Part shown: piece after piece, positions 36,889-50,895 of the stretch
Position numbering within the stretch: position 1 is the first letter of the stretch
Layout: each line of letters starts with the position of its first letter
From: Lethocerus indicus
Lineage: Eukaryota; Arthropoda; Insecta; Hemiptera; Belostomatidae
NCBI GenBank assembly: GCA_019843655.1
Contig: JACDQD010000103.1
Location: 744,001 to 808,000 of the forward strand
Direction of reading: 5' to 3'
DNA: 64,000 bases
Made by a program: the position numbers and the translations under genes
Notes under the pieces: generated by a model
What the model was told of the DNA's origin: nothing
Databases searched by the model: none
The model's input: only the letters and a program-made list of their open reading frames with translations

Positions 36889-38400
36889 TAGTGTAACCAT
36901 TTTTCATAATCCCCGTAGTATGCGATATTAGGAAAACGAGCTAGCATCTTAGCTGACTGCATACAAGAGTAGTTACAAAGTGGCGTGCTAAGTCTCTGAA
37001 CTCCGTCCGGTATCCATTGTCCCCTTTCTTTCTCCTACTTAAACACAGTCATATTTTAAAATGCTGTAAGGTATTCCATTCCTATATGAGGAAATTTCAC
37101 CTTTTTTTCTTGTTCATTTTTTAAAGTTGTAATTGGCTTATGGAGGCTTCAGACATTTGGTGAAATTTCAGGAGCTTGTTTTAACCAATGGTTCCCCGTT
37201 TTTATCATTAATAATAGGTTCAAATTTATTAGTGTTATACCGAAATTATTTCAAATGAAATTAACTAAAACATTAACTAAAACTAAGCAATGAACGGAAA
37301 TTTCAATTCCTTTTCGCGATTTTTCCATTTTTCCAGATTGTTTCGAACGGTTCCGCCATGAATAGAGAATGAAGAAAGAACTTTTGAAGAAAAATATAGA
37401 GTGTCAGATGAAAATAAACATTCAAGATCTTTTAGTAACAGTAAGGGAACGTGAGTTAATGTAATAGTTCAGTGCTTGCCCGAGTCCTTTGGAAGGAGTC
37501 TCTTTAGGAGCAATTTTGTCATTTCATAATATTCACTCCACATAAAAGGCCAATGGAGAAGTTTCTTAAGGAGTTGGGAATTCATAATGAACTTGGTAAA
37601 GCCAATTTCACAGGGGGAGATCCCATGTGACGATTACGTCCGTAATTAACGTGAATCATATTCTTCAGGGCAAATTTCAAAGAAAAGTTGTTCAATTAAT
37701 AATGTAGTTAATTAAAACGCACTATACTTCAACGAATGATATGAACTGAATAATGTCGTGGCGTGATTAATTAATTTATACCAATGGAAGCGAGTTTTAT
37801 TTGGATGAAATAGAACTTGATGTACGGGATTGAAATTATTGTTGTTCCTTACTTTTATTTGTTTCTGCTGTTTATCGTTTTCTAATCTTTTATATGAAAA
37901 TTGAACGTTTGAAAATGTTCGATACGTTGCTTTTTGTTCAGAATGGAATTTATCTCATAAAAATGTATTTCCAGAATTATATTTCCCATCGTGTATTTCC
38001 TCGTACTTGCCCTAGTGGCATTGAATTAAATGAATAATTACTCATCTTTAGTCCATGCAATGGAGAAATATTTTTAAAAATAAATACTTAACTTAATGAA
38101 CAATATTCACTCAAGAAAATTGAATGGAGCTGTTCCCCTTTCTGTTTTGTATATTACCACACGTGTGATTCGTTGTCTTCTTTGAATTGGGAAGATACTC
38201 ATATTCAATTTCTCTGATTCTGAATAATAAGGATCTCCATATGATGACCTTTTTTCCGTGTTTTTCACCCAATCGAGAATACCTCCACATGCCCAGAGAT
38301 TGAAATGGGGGCTGAAGCCGGCCCAGTTCACAATGGCGCCTGTAGGCGTATTCAGGATAGTAATCGAAACCGACATTGAGAAGCGTGCGTGACTAAACAC

Positions 38401-41400
38401 AAGAAAGCCACCAAACCGAATATATCGAAGAGAAGTAAGTCGTGTCGATAATTTGATATAGCTTCTTAGAGCTTCTAACACCTGTTATTATTATAATTAA
38501 TCGTTAGTTTATTTGATGAACTAATTTCAAATAGTTCATTTGAGTTTCTTATAACACCAATTTAATGTTGACTATTTCGACAAAAATTACATGTATTACC
38601 AATCAAATCTATTAGATTTATACTGTTGGTTCCGAATTGTATTTCAAATGATTCTGCGGAACGGACTTGCTTTTGGCGCTGTCAGTTCGATATTGGGTCC
38701 AACGGTTTGATAGCGAAAAAGCAATAGAAACCGACGACGGGACTTCCATTCTCGGCCGTGGAATCCACTTACCGTCGTTTAATTGGAAATTGTTGACCGC
38801 CCAAAATATTTTTCATTTCCTTGATTGTTTGCACGAGCTAACGGCGACACTAACGACCTCTACTCTCTCCTCTTATATGTGCGAAATTTATGTGCACTTT
38901 CATTCGCATTGAATCCAAATTCGGTAATGTTAGGTTTTAGGGCCCAAAGTTTGAAATAAACCTAAAACATTATTCGACCGTTTTAAAATACAAGATTTAC
39001 ATTTCATTTTTTAAATCTTTCTTTCGACAGAAAAATATGTCTAATTATGGTAGACACCGTGATAATTATATTGTTATATACGACAAAAATTTGGGGGTTC
39101 TATAGAAACGTCGATTTTAGCATAACCACTGAAGATTTATCCGCGTAGGTCATTTCATTCGAACACATTGCGCTCAAAACCGTCATAGACGTGGGTATGA
39201 GGGGCACATGACAAATTGATGCCGGGCCACATGGCGTCGGTTGGGTCAGGAACGAGGGGGGGGCCCACCGAAAATAGAGTATCGGTCGGGTATTTTGAAT
39301 ACTAAATTTGTAAATGCACTCACAGAGATAGGCTATCCGAGGATCGGTCGGTTCCGGTCATGATTTATACGGCATCAAGATACGAAGAAGGGTCGACCGC
39401 GGGGGCGGGGGTCCGCGATAAATCAAACTTTGTTACCCAACGACTTTTGATACCGTCCGAGCACTGTCTCGGGGAGGTCTCAAATACCTTGGAATAGACA
39501 TATCGGGACATAGTTTGCGGGAACTCTGAGTACTTGAAAATTAACCCGGTAAATTCGTATAATCATAAGTCGTCCTTAGGGCTCCGACAAAATCATCGCC
39601 TCGTGAACAAAACTTACAACCATGACGTCTTGAATTTAAATAGTAGCGACGAATTGATGTTATATAACTCTTAACTTATGTATTGTTTATCATAAGTAAC
39701 TGAATTTTTCAGTAGTTTTATCGGCTATATAAATCAACCCATTGAAAAACAAATACGCGTTGGATTACACTGAAAGCAGGTGGAGCACAAACAATTTCAG
39801 TTTATATTTCTTGACCCCGCAATTGCTCCGGTTTTACTCAATACCTCGAAGGTTATAATAACAACTGTAGCCTGGCATATTCCTTTTTTCTCCATCACCA
39901 TCTCTTTTTTTCCATTGGCTAGGTTTAAGTAAGTTAAAAAGTAGTTCCGGGCGGACGATCGTAATCCGGACCTCTGGGGGCTTAGAGCTTTATAAAGATA
40001 AGGGGCCTTATGAAGATTTTCCGTCCCATAGCGGAGTCATCCTTCCGCAATTCGGCTTTTAAGGGTTAAAAATTGTTCGTTTCCTCTTCCCCCAGTACCT
40101 AGACCCCTTGAATAAAAGGGTAGAGTAGAGTCTGGGAGTGATACAGTTTAATGGAGTGGATTATTATTAGGAGCAGAGCACCGGAGGGGAAAATAAAGCT
40201 TTTTGGTTTCTTCAACCCTCTCTGAGCATTCACCCCCGCTAAGTCAATTACTATTCTAATTCACAGGCCGTTGTCGGGCCTAACGTGAAAGGACAGGTTA
40301 TCACTGCAACTCTTATTGAAGCGTTAACTTAAAATGTTAATTTGATTAGTGCCCTCGATAGAGGGACTTTGTGGGGAAAGAGGTGTAATTGACTTTACAT
40401 TCATAAAGCATGATGTTATTAACCAACTTTTTCTTTAAAAGAGTTCTTTCTACAAGCTCGTTTAATATTATTACCATGCAAAAACAGGGAGTAATTGAAA
40501 TACTTAAAAATTACAGGAATTTTATAATTTTAATCTTTCTAAATAAATTTAAAAATTTCGTGTTCAATAAATATGTATATATAGTATCAGGCATACTTAC
40601 TTAGTTTTTATACATATCTAGCTTATACCTGGCAAATGAAATTTATATAATATGCAACCTGAAATCTCCCTTTGTTCTAAGATCGGTAAACCTTATTCAA
40701 ATAAAATAATTGGAAACAATTTTTTTAATGATGAACATAATTAGATTTTTGCCAGGTAGTTGGAGAATAACTGAACCGATTTAACGCGCGACCTCAAACG
40801 CTTAAGAGGGTCGCTTGAGAGACTGATGCCACAATTACCGTTAGCGATGATTATAATTGATTACTTTCAATTAAGTACTAATGTAGTTACACAACGCCTC
40901 ATTAATCTTCATTAAACCTCGAACGGGGATTTATGGCCGGCTGAATTATACACGAGGAAGTGTTTGTATCGTAATTATTTCAGTAGAATGTCGGGACCGG
41001 TAGAACATAGAAATCTCGACGCGGGCCGTCGGCAAAAAGTGATTAGGGACAGAACCGGGGGTTAGGGAGTATAATCGGAAGATTGGGCATGAAACTAAAT
41101 CTATCAAATTTGAATTAATGTCCTCTACAGATGGCGCACCGGGAATTCCCCCACTTGTTGAAAGTTGGTCCCCACCCCCGTGTGATTCAGTTCAACCAAT
41201 TGGATTGTACACTTTATACTTTCATAACTTTGCAATGAAAAGTATATAATTCTTGTGCAAACATTAAAGCGAACTAATTAAGGCGTATTTCGTTTGCGAA
41301 AATTATTTAAAATTAAATTAAGCCGGAGACATCGTTGAAATAATATTACTTATTTATGATCTAATGAAAAACTTTCGTTTGAAGTACTTGTCTCGCTTTA

Positions 41401-42960
41401 TGTTACCTCGTTATAATATCATAAGTAATGAAGGGATTACAAACGAAACCTTGTAAAATACAAATTATCTAATAATAAAATAATATCCTATTTGACAAAA
41501 AACGGAAATTCATTAATAATAATCTATTTAGGTTTTAAGTTCAATTTACATTCCAATAATTTCATTACATATACTCTACGATAATAATGATATACAAAGT
41601 TTATTTCGGCAATAAATAAATGTGGTTAATTCATTTCAGAAATGCCCTATAGGAATATATCCGAGGCCCGACTGAGTATTTTCTCCTTTCTTATTGAATA
41701 AAATAGTTGGATCTAACGTAATTTTCGAACTAAACTGGAGAATCGGGCAGTATGTTCCGTTGTATACCGAACCGAAAATACAATAATTGACTTTTCCTAT
41801 ACCGAATTGAGCGACTCCGCCTCGGGCTCTTCCGTAAGCCCCGGCACGGTTGTCACCGAGAGCGCAACAATATCCGTTGATATTGAACCGGGCCGTGACA
41901 ATATTGTGATCGATGACGCGAATTAAACCCGTGACACGACCGGACTAAACTGGCAATTTGACGGAAGGACTATTGTGGCGAGGGCTAAGTTAGTGGTTGT
42001 AACGTCTGACACATGACCAATGGCGGTCGGGCTGATGTCCGCCTCTCTCCTATCCTCCTCCTCCTCCTCCTCCTCCTCCTCCTCATCCTCATCCTCCTCA
42101 TCCTACGCCCGGAACGCGGCCGTCCCACTCAAAGTCAGTGGCCGCTAATCAATTGGACTCCCCGTATTGAAATTGCATTCGTGTTCCGACTTCAGTTACA
42201 GACGACGATAATATGTCCGACACAATTGGTTCGGCGTTGGGGCGTACGCGCCCCTTTTAAACCGTCTTCGTGCGTGAAATTTACGCCCTATGAATACCCA
42301 TATACGTTCTGCAAACAAGGTGACCACTTTGTCGAATTTTGTTATTTACTTCATTTTAAAAATTGCGTTCGATTGTTAATTGATGATGGATGGTGATCGA
42401 TGAAAACGCCAACGGGTAAAATCATTACTGTATATTGCAACATTAATTCCATTTCTACGATATTTAGTCAATATAGTGATATTCACAATATAATAATATT
42501 TACTGGATAATGTGCGTACAATGAATAATATTGTAACTATAATGCTATAGACTTACTTATTAACCGCCTGTATCGTATGTATTCAAGAGTTCTGCCACTT
42601 ATTTGCCATGTAACTTTATACGATCCTTTTAGCGGGTATGGTGAGGAATATATTTTTTCTTTTTCACTAATGCCTCCAACTTCCGTCTTCCCGGCTGGTA
42701 GGGAAATTTACGACGGTCGCCCCAGGCCTTTCTCTAATTTATCATTAGCGTCTTCGCTCCTGTTTCCCGAGGGGCCGGAAGGGGAGATACACTAGAGCGA
42801 CAGTCGACGAGAAACGGGAGGAGGTCATAAATCGTCGGGGGAGGAAACGATAGGAGGCGCGGAGATAACGATCTGTTGGGGCTATTACTAACGACATCGG
42901 TGCCTCAGTCACGCGGACAGTTTGAAAGGTCAGCCCGCCTCCGACGTCAAGAACAATACG
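38401..42960. other. Non-coding region
   Basis: Islands lie at about 39180-39530, 39940-40150, 40770-41170, 41710-42290 and 42650-42960. The 127-codon frame at 42013-42396 owes its length to the TCC repeat. Confidence 0.55.
42053..42104 (+). repeat. (TCC)n trinucleotide repeat
   Basis: Ten pure TCC units (42053-42082) are followed by TCA-interrupted units. It produces a Leu-rich frame with no other coding evidence. Confidence 0.95.
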
Positions 42961-45900
42961 GGCTCTTCATTCGGATGTGACACTTCCATTTCATATTTCT
43001 TATCGCGATATTTAGTTATTAATTAAGTGACTCGAACTTATCATGGTTATTTAAAATGGAACTCGGGCAACTTGGAAAAGAGTACACAGTCAAGCATTGA
43101 ATGACATCTGTGTGCAATTATAAGCTATTAGAAAACGACGTGGGCGAACATTAAATTCGGGTCGGGTTCCTTTGAGCTGCAAACAAAATTGGAATTCGTG
43201 GATACATTTATGGGAAGGTTCGCAGTGGTTTCTACATATATTTATTTATTGACTCAGTATCCCAATATCCTGGCATATATGATGGGGACCCTCCCCCGTC
43301 CCCACGCATGCCGTCATAAACCTTAATAACCTCTCGGACATTTGCGCGGTCTAAACGGTTTCAGGAGTGGAAAAACCCTCGTTCCAAATCGTAAATCGGA
43401 ATTTATCTGGGGTGAATAAAACCTGCATATTCTTGTGCGCCATTCCTCTCAATTTTCTTATGATGCCCTCTTACGCGTTTCAAGAAGAAGTACGTTCGTC
43501 TTCATTCTGCTTTCTGTTCCTAGATTCTTCCTTCTCGACACGACAATATCATCTCAAAAATGACCGTTCTTCTTACTCGTTAGGTACTAAAATAATCCTT
43601 CAGAAGAGCGTCAGATTATAACAATTTCAACAGTAGCAATTACTCGTTCCAAATGATTTTGGAAGCCTAATTAGGCACATTTACCCGAACCTAACATGAA
43701 TCTCTGAATATTTCGTCATATGTCATGATTATATCATAAGGCCAACAGCGTTTTGTCATTCAATACCAATGTCATTCCCCCCATTAACAAACTCTGGTGA
43801 ATCAGCTTATTAAGCATCCTGTTAGCACTGTCAATATTCAGTTAATTGTTATACCTATATTTAACTGAATTATGTCTTCTCTGATTTTTGTTTGTATTAT
43901 CGTATATGGAGGGAAGTTAAATATTGTGTTGTTAGTGAATTTCGCTTCCCAATATTTGCGAATACCGTTATGAAATACATTCTCTCACAGAGAGCACCAA
44001 CAATTTGACAATTTTAATGTTGATAGAGTACAACAAATAAAAAAAAATCACATATGAATGAATAGAAACAGAAAACATGATTAGAGTTAATTCTCGCAGA
44101 TATCCCTTAATTACTATGACATAAAATAATCATGAAAGAAGTTTCGTTTCTGTCAGCTGCTTAGTGGGTTACGGGTAATTGTATTAATGTTGATAACAGT
44201 GTGTCTACGACATAAGAAGTATAAGTTATTAAATTTAGTCGTTTTATTTAATGACTATAATTTCTCGGCGTTGTTAAAGCCTACGGTGTGAAACGACAGG
44301 ATTCCACGCGTTGAGCGAGAAATTGTATGGAATATCTGAAAGCCTGGCGGAAAGGAAAATATTTCATTAGACCTGACGTAGGCGCGATGATCGTTATTTA
44401 ATTAAACGTGTCTGGGGGGGTGGCTGAGGGGGGGTTGAGGGCGCAGTGTTTAAATATTTCTCGGCACGCGGCTTTGCACCTGAGACGTGAACACAATACA
44501 GGAATTATAATGGCGGCCAAGTGATGAAGAATTAAATTTACTGGGCCCGCGAGGCATAATAAGGCTGCTTCTCGACTCTGGCGGATAGAAATAGTATTTC
44601 TCGTCTACAAAGAGTGGAGGAGGCTGACTTCCGTACCCTAAGACTTTGGGAACTCTTTTGTTTCATCATCAGGGTCTTCTATATGCAGGGCGTTGGGGTG
44701 TCGCTAATCATCTTAGTATTAGGACTCAGTTCCTGCATTACTTAGCTAGCATTATACGGCTTTTGAAGATATTTATGTCTTTCTGAGCTTATTATCCTAT
44801 TACGATAGCTACACCGTTTTGTCTGAATATTTGTTTGAAAAAGAAATAAGTCGAGGTGGTTTTAGAGGAGTCAGAAGTGAAGGTCGGCCCCTTCTGAACT
44901 CCGAAATTGGTAAGGGAGATTGAGGAGGTGTATTCGGAGCGTGGTGACGTTTGTAAAGCGGGCGCCATCGGTCACGCGGGCGGGGGCGGTGGGGCCCGTC
45001 CCGTTGCAGCGGGCCGGACGGTACCGCGATTCAATAAGGGCCCAAAGCGGCGGCGTTTCGTGATTACAATAACTCAGGGCCGGGGCTCATTGTGTTACCG
45101 GCCCCTCTAAAGGTTCCGGTGACGGAGGGCCGTTTGTCCGCCCCCCACCCCCGACCGAGTCCTCAGCCTCGAATAAAGAACCCCCCATTGAACGTGAACT
45201 CCTTTACCATAAAATAATGTCAATTTTCCCAGTAATTTCTATGTTTCCACACGTTAAAGTATTTTAGATTTAGCTGTATGGTCTATTGATAACGGTCTAA
45301 ACAAAATTAAATACTACGTTCTTTAAATCTTCCTTATGAAAAAATATAATTCTGGAAAATAGTCGAAGAAAAATATGAATAGTGAATTTTTTTGACAATA
45401 GGTGACCTTATATGGAAATGATGGAAAATCCCCAATTCAGTAGTTTATATAACCTCAATCCTGAAGTGTTTTTGATACGGACATCTGGGAATAATGCTTT
45501 ATTAAATTTTCATCTCTCTTGGAATCCGATAGTTGGCCTTTTTCAACCCGCGTGTATTTCAAATTTGGAACTTACGAGACGCCATTATTAGGGGCCAGCG
45601 GAGTTGTTTTGAACGCCGGGAGAGTTACGGCCGAAGGCTGGATAAATATCGAATGGGCCATCCATCACGTTCTCGGATTTTGTCCGAGTTCAATCGTCAA
45701 GAATTGAGATATAACGCGCCGGTATAAAGTTGCGAGGAGAGGCCGTCCCTCTGAAGTTGGCAGACTCATCACTGCCCGGACTTATCGAGGACCCGACCCG
45801 CAATAAAGCCGTCTTCACGTCTGCACAGATTAGAGGCATTGGTTGGACATATTATAAATAGTAATAATGGTTCAGACTGTACTAATCTTTAGTTATATAT

Positions 45901-46000
45901 ATTTAAGTTAAGAATGGTCTCCACTGTCTTTATTGTCCTTGTCCTTTTATACATTGTATTTTACTAAACATTTTCTGTAAAAAAATGTTTCTTAAATTGG
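42961..46000. other. Non-coding region
   Basis: Islands lie at about 43250-43400, 44280-44590, 44890-45180 and 45540-45830. The 44890-45180 island is the most GC-rich (GGCGGGGGCGGTGGG-like words). A TTTCATCATCAG motif at 44660-44671 reads CTGATGATGAAAC on the - strand, a collapsed hammerhead-like core. Confidence 0.5.
43836..43870. repeat. Inverted repeat (10-bp arms)
   Basis: ATTCAGTTAA (43836-43845) and TTAACTGAAT (43861-43870) are exact complements around a 15-nt AT-rich loop. Confidence 0.4.
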
Positions 46001-49000
46001 TCAAAGCACATCATGTTAAATGAATTGTCTCCACAATTGGTTAAGGCCTACACTCGTTTCAAAAAATCTTATTCAAACGGCCCTTTAGCCATAGAGAAAT
46101 TGAATTCCGAAACCTAATCCATTTAAATCGGAAGATGGGCAGCGACAAAGAGAGGAAATCAAAATCGAAAAAAGAGAATTTCTTTTCAATTTCTACGTTA
46201 AAAATTGGTCAGGGTGATTACCTTTGAAGGTCTTACCCAATACGCCTTCCGATTTACGGATTCATTCGAATGCTTTCAGTTGGTAATTTCATTACGCGTT
46301 CTGTAGTTTTCAATCCATGTTTCAAGTTTTTGTTGTTTGGAGTTGGTAATGTTCTTTCGGTAAGTGTAATTGTTGTGTAAGAAAAGAAAACCACAGTGTT
46401 GTAAGGGAGTTGAGAACTCCCAATATCGAAAGTTAATTTGAGTGTTCATCCAAAAATTGTTCTCTATTTAAAATGTTGATTCCTTTTCTCTATATTTAAT
46501 TCCGTATTCTAACAGTGCGCTGTAAATGACTCTTCTTTAATATTTTTTAATGGAAACAACAGCCATTATATGCGCTATAAAGGGTAACGAGTGAAATTAG
46601 AGTCGTGATAATTGTTTAGAAGCTTTTTCGTCTAAGTATTTTTCCGACAATATAATTTTGATTACACTTGCATTGCAGTTCGTACCACAAGGGCAGTAAA
46701 AGTTGATCTGATGGAAAACTGTTTGTTTGTGTGAAGTCGTTAAGAGGGAGTTATTATGGGACTTTTAAAACCCTTGTTTTGAGGAATAACAATAAATCCT
46801 GTATTCTGTTCAGCAACATAGTCGCCACTGTACCATTTACAGTTCCGAAAATGTCCTACCGCGAGCAATTCTATGGCCCCTCAATAATCCTATATCCTGA
46901 AATCGGAGCAATCATAAACGAAAACAACTATACTGGAGTGTTTTTATAGTGTTTTAAATGCTGTCCATAAAAAAGTTTTATAGTCGAAACAATTGCAACA
47001 CAATTTTAAAAAATGTATGAATACTGAACTGGGAGAATAGTCCCATAAAAATATAGTACTTTGGTCAATGAGTATAATAATGCTACAGTTATAATATTAT
47101 ACGCAATTCACAATTTTCATGTCAGGTTCTGTAGATTTATACTGAATAATCCTATGATCGGAAGGTGTTGCAGTCTTTGATTAGCCAATGAGAATACCTG
47201 TATATCCATGTAAAAATATCCTAACCGTTTCATTTTGTTGTCACATACTAGAATGTTTTGCACCTAATGTTAACAAACATGTTAACTTTTTAAGTCTTTA
47301 ACTCTATGTTCCATGATAAATGAATAATTCGGAAGACAAAAGAAAGATTAGACCTACTGTTGACGGATCCGGATAGCTGTGAACGCAGAAAGAGGCGGAG
47401 TCAATTATTTAGCCGCACCTCGTTTTCACTGGGCGGAGTGGTCTTGGTCGTTTGGGGTTGATTCTTTGCCTTAGGAGGTGGAGGAATAATATGATTGATT
47501 GTCCGACATTGATTGGGAAATTCCTCGGACAATCGAGCCGCTGCCAAGGGGGTCAGAGGCCAGATTTATTGCCAACATAATGAATACGTCGGCTTTCGCG
47601 TTTCGCTTCTCGCTTTCTTTTAAATCTTGTTGCGATTTTCTTCTAAGGCGCGTTCGAAGGCCACGACTTCCTGTCGGTAACGGGACCATTTGTTAAACCC
47701 GACGATTGCGTTATAAAACAGGTTTGACGCCCTTTTTAAACAGTGATCGATCTGAGCCTTCTGAAAAAAAAATTTTACCTCGTATTTTACCGGTTCATAC
47801 GAACAGGAAGAAAAGACTAGGGAATACTAATGGAATGCTTTCTTCTAGGTGTGGCGTTGTTTTGTTTCTACCGCAAGTTCAGTTGAGCACCATGTATTAT
47901 TTCCACCACGTGTTTATTATACGTAAAATGTCACCAATAATCAGAAGTGGCAAAATATTTGAGCACCATATAATTGTATTTTTAAGTAATATTTACTGCT
48001 AAACAACTTTATTCGGTTTCTTCGCTTTTCTGCCATTTTATTTTCTTAAAACTGGCACCAAAAAACTTGACCAGAACTTTATTTCAGTTGTGAGAATTCT
48101 TTCTTTCAATTGCAAAACAGATCGAATAGAGGGTACAAAAAAGAGGGAGGAATGAGCTAGTATTATTATAGAAACGGGAAACCGTAAGCGGTGATTTGTA
48201 TTTCTGCCGTTTCCACAACTTTTATACTCCGCACTCAGTGTCTGTTATTTATAAACCGGACTTTACGCTGCGCGTGTGGTAATATGAGGATTGTTCTCTA
48301 TGCGTTGTAGAGCTGAATCAACTTTCAAAATGCACCATTGAAGCATTTAATTAATTATTTTAATGTGTATCTTTGGGGCCTGGTTTATTTACTGATCTTA
48401 TATTATTACTTATATTTTTCGCACTGTAAACCCCCCTTTTCCTTTCTTTCATCCCAGCTGGCTTAATTTCCAGTACAATTTGAAACGTACCGCACCTTAC
48501 TATGTTTTGTGATGTTGCGTCATTCGTAAAATAGTTATATAAACAATTAAACATTTATTATCCACACTGGATCGTATTACGTTATCTGTTTTGTATTAAT
48601 GATTGGTTAAGACTTAACGAAGATCAGTTAATAAATGGATGTGGCCCTGTCTATAGTCTATGGTGTGTATAGTACCGAAAATGTGCTTAATACGATAATG
48701 TCGGTATTAAATCTAATATTTATATATTAATCTATTAATAACTGTCGCAGTATTATTTCAGAGAAAATGTAACGGTACGTAAAAATCTCTCCTTCTTGTC
48801 GCCATCAGTCCTATTGTAGTTTCTGAGGGATTTTCCAGTGGGAGGGGGTTCACATTATAACGGTGTGGACATTTCAGAGACGTATATTTGATTCCGAATC
48901 ATTCCCCAGGGGGGAGAGTGAGGCAGGCCCTCAGTTTTTGCAAGTCAAAGCCTCGGCCGCGGCGGCCGCCCACGCCGACTCGATAATGCGGGGACTTTCT

Positions 49001-50830
49001 TGCATCGGGTCCGGCTTTTTGCCGACTTTCCGGGGGCCACTTTTCGGTCCCCATTCGGGTCGGTTCTTTTTTCTTTATATTCGCCGCCCTTTTATGGCTC
49101 CCGCCCCCACTCCGCCAGCCGAACCCACATCCAGAAGCCTAACTCGGTCGCGTTTATTGGAATAATTTCTGCTGCCCCGCACTCCGGCTCCTGACTTACG
49201 GATGGAATTTCCGCCCGCTCCAATGTGCTAGCGATTACAAAAGACGCCAATATCTTGACAAAATTTGTTCAGAAACCCATTAAGCGCAATTTTTACGAAT
49301 ATGCTGAAATCTTGTTGACACAAGGTAATTCATAAGAATATAGTGGTTCAGTAGAATATCATCTATTGCCTGCAAAATTTCTGGAATGTGTCTATCCAAT
49401 ATTGAGGCTTCTTTCTGCCGTTTCTTGTGCAGTGTTTGGGCTATGAGCCGTATCCAACAGGAGGAGCACTTTGTACTCCGCGGAAGGCAATTTAAAATGC
49501 TAAACAGCGGCTCGGGCCCCGCCCTCTAATAACGCCCTTTAGACACCTGTTTTGTTATTGAAATTATCCTCACCCCCCACCTGTATTTGCCCTGTCGGCG
49601 GGGAGAAAAACCGTGGTGCGGGCGGGAGTCGCGCCGGCAAACCGCTTTTTCGGCTAATTGTCCGAGACCCGACGGAACTAATGAACGCCGGTTCAAATAG
49701 GCCGTAACGAGTCCCGGGACCGGTTTCATTTGGGCCCTTCCGTCCCTTTTGTGCCGGCTGTTAACATTTTGAATCCGACTTCCGAACGGACCGCATTGTC
49801 GAGCGGTTTGTGCGCTAAAGAGCGTCCCGGATGATGTTCCAGTGGGGGTCCTCACTGTGGGCATATTATTTCGGTTCAATACGACGTAACGGAGATTATG
49901 CTGATTCCCTTTGTTCGCTATGCGTGGTGTAGGCTAAATTTAAAATAGAACAATGAACATCATTACGTTGTAGAATGCATTTCTGCGTGATTTGAAACGG
50001 AAAGCTTTTATATTGAATGGAACATATTATTACAGCACATGAACGTACCGGTAATTAAAAGCAAGATATGTGAACTATACAATCATGTCATAACAATTTG
50101 CAACGGATAGATCAATGGACGACAAGAAATTGCCAACGGTCAGGGCGTAAGACTGTAAATTGCCGAATACTCACTCTAGCGTGAGACCCAACCGGTTTCG
50201 AGTTGATTCGGTTAAATATAATAGGTCCCGTTGAGAAGCGTCTGGTAATTCGTTGGAAGAAGCCCACTCACTATTGGTTCTCGAAGATCGGGGTGGATGC
50301 GCTCACGCCCCCTACCCCCCCTATTCGCTGGCTGCTTCCGATTTAATGCTCTTACCAGACACCCATTAGTCTACTACAACCGGCGACCCCTCCTAAACCC
50401 CTCCTCCCACCATCACTGCCGAACTCTTTAAGTCCGCTCCGCGACGCGACAGAGGGGATGAGTGGAAGAGGTTTAGGCTCCTCGGTCTAATAAGGAAACC
50501 GCCGGCATTTCTATTAGACTGTAACCCACACAACAGTCTCCCGGTTGTCGTAGAATATCAGTTTCAATTACACATACAAAAACTTTATTTTTCTTTAAAT
50601 ACACATAGTACCTTGTAGACGATGCATGACGTACAATAGATATATGCATTCCGGCCCACGAGCCTTGTGTTTCAATTTTGTCGACGTATTGTATTTACTT
50701 ACGAATATTTATAAATATATGAATATGAATTCTTTGTAACAGTTAATTTGAAGTTGTAATTTAGTCTTTTATTAACTAAAATGTTTAATTATAAAATTGT
50801 GATATCAATTTATCACTTATTTTTTATTTG
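46001..50830. other. Non-coding region up to ratchet point 3
   Basis: Islands lie at about 47340-47690, 48840-49200, 49440-49860 and 50150-50540. The last 250 nt become AT-rich and AG-free ahead of the acceptor at 50859. The 49526-49879 frame (117 codons, - strand) has no domain. Confidence 0.55.
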
Positions 50831-50895
50831 TTTACTAAAATTTTATTTTTATTTTCCAGGTATGTCTACAATTCCATGAAAATCTGTGAGTCCAT
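50831..50895 (+). other. Ratchet point 3 (recursive splice site, strong) with 26-nt cryptic exon
   Basis: The junction lies between 50859 and 50860. A near-ideal branch motif TTTACTAAAA (50831-50840, likely branch A at 50838, 21 nt from the junction) is followed by a T-rich tract and CCAG. The next six bases are GTATGT, one mismatch from GTAAGT. No AG occurs between 50765 and 50857, an exclusion zone of about 93 nt, which strongly marks a genuine acceptor. A GTGAGT donor starts at 50886, giving a cryptic exon 50860-50885 of 26 nt. The layout repeats that of the site at 18463. Read as an ordinary microexon it is open in one frame (YVYNSMKI) and its phase would follow the 37-nt exon. A zero-nucleotide recursive exon fits equally well and better explains the donor directly abutting AG. 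Confidence 0.62.

Larger units (their letters stand above)
34046..38400. other. Non-coding region after ratchet point 2
   Basis: Islands lie at about 34250-34560 and 36530-36850. A CT-rich stretch covers about 34750-34880. The - strand frames at 34921-35268 (115 codons) and 38107-38481 (124 codons) have no recognisable domain and atypical composition for an exon. Confidence 0.55.
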
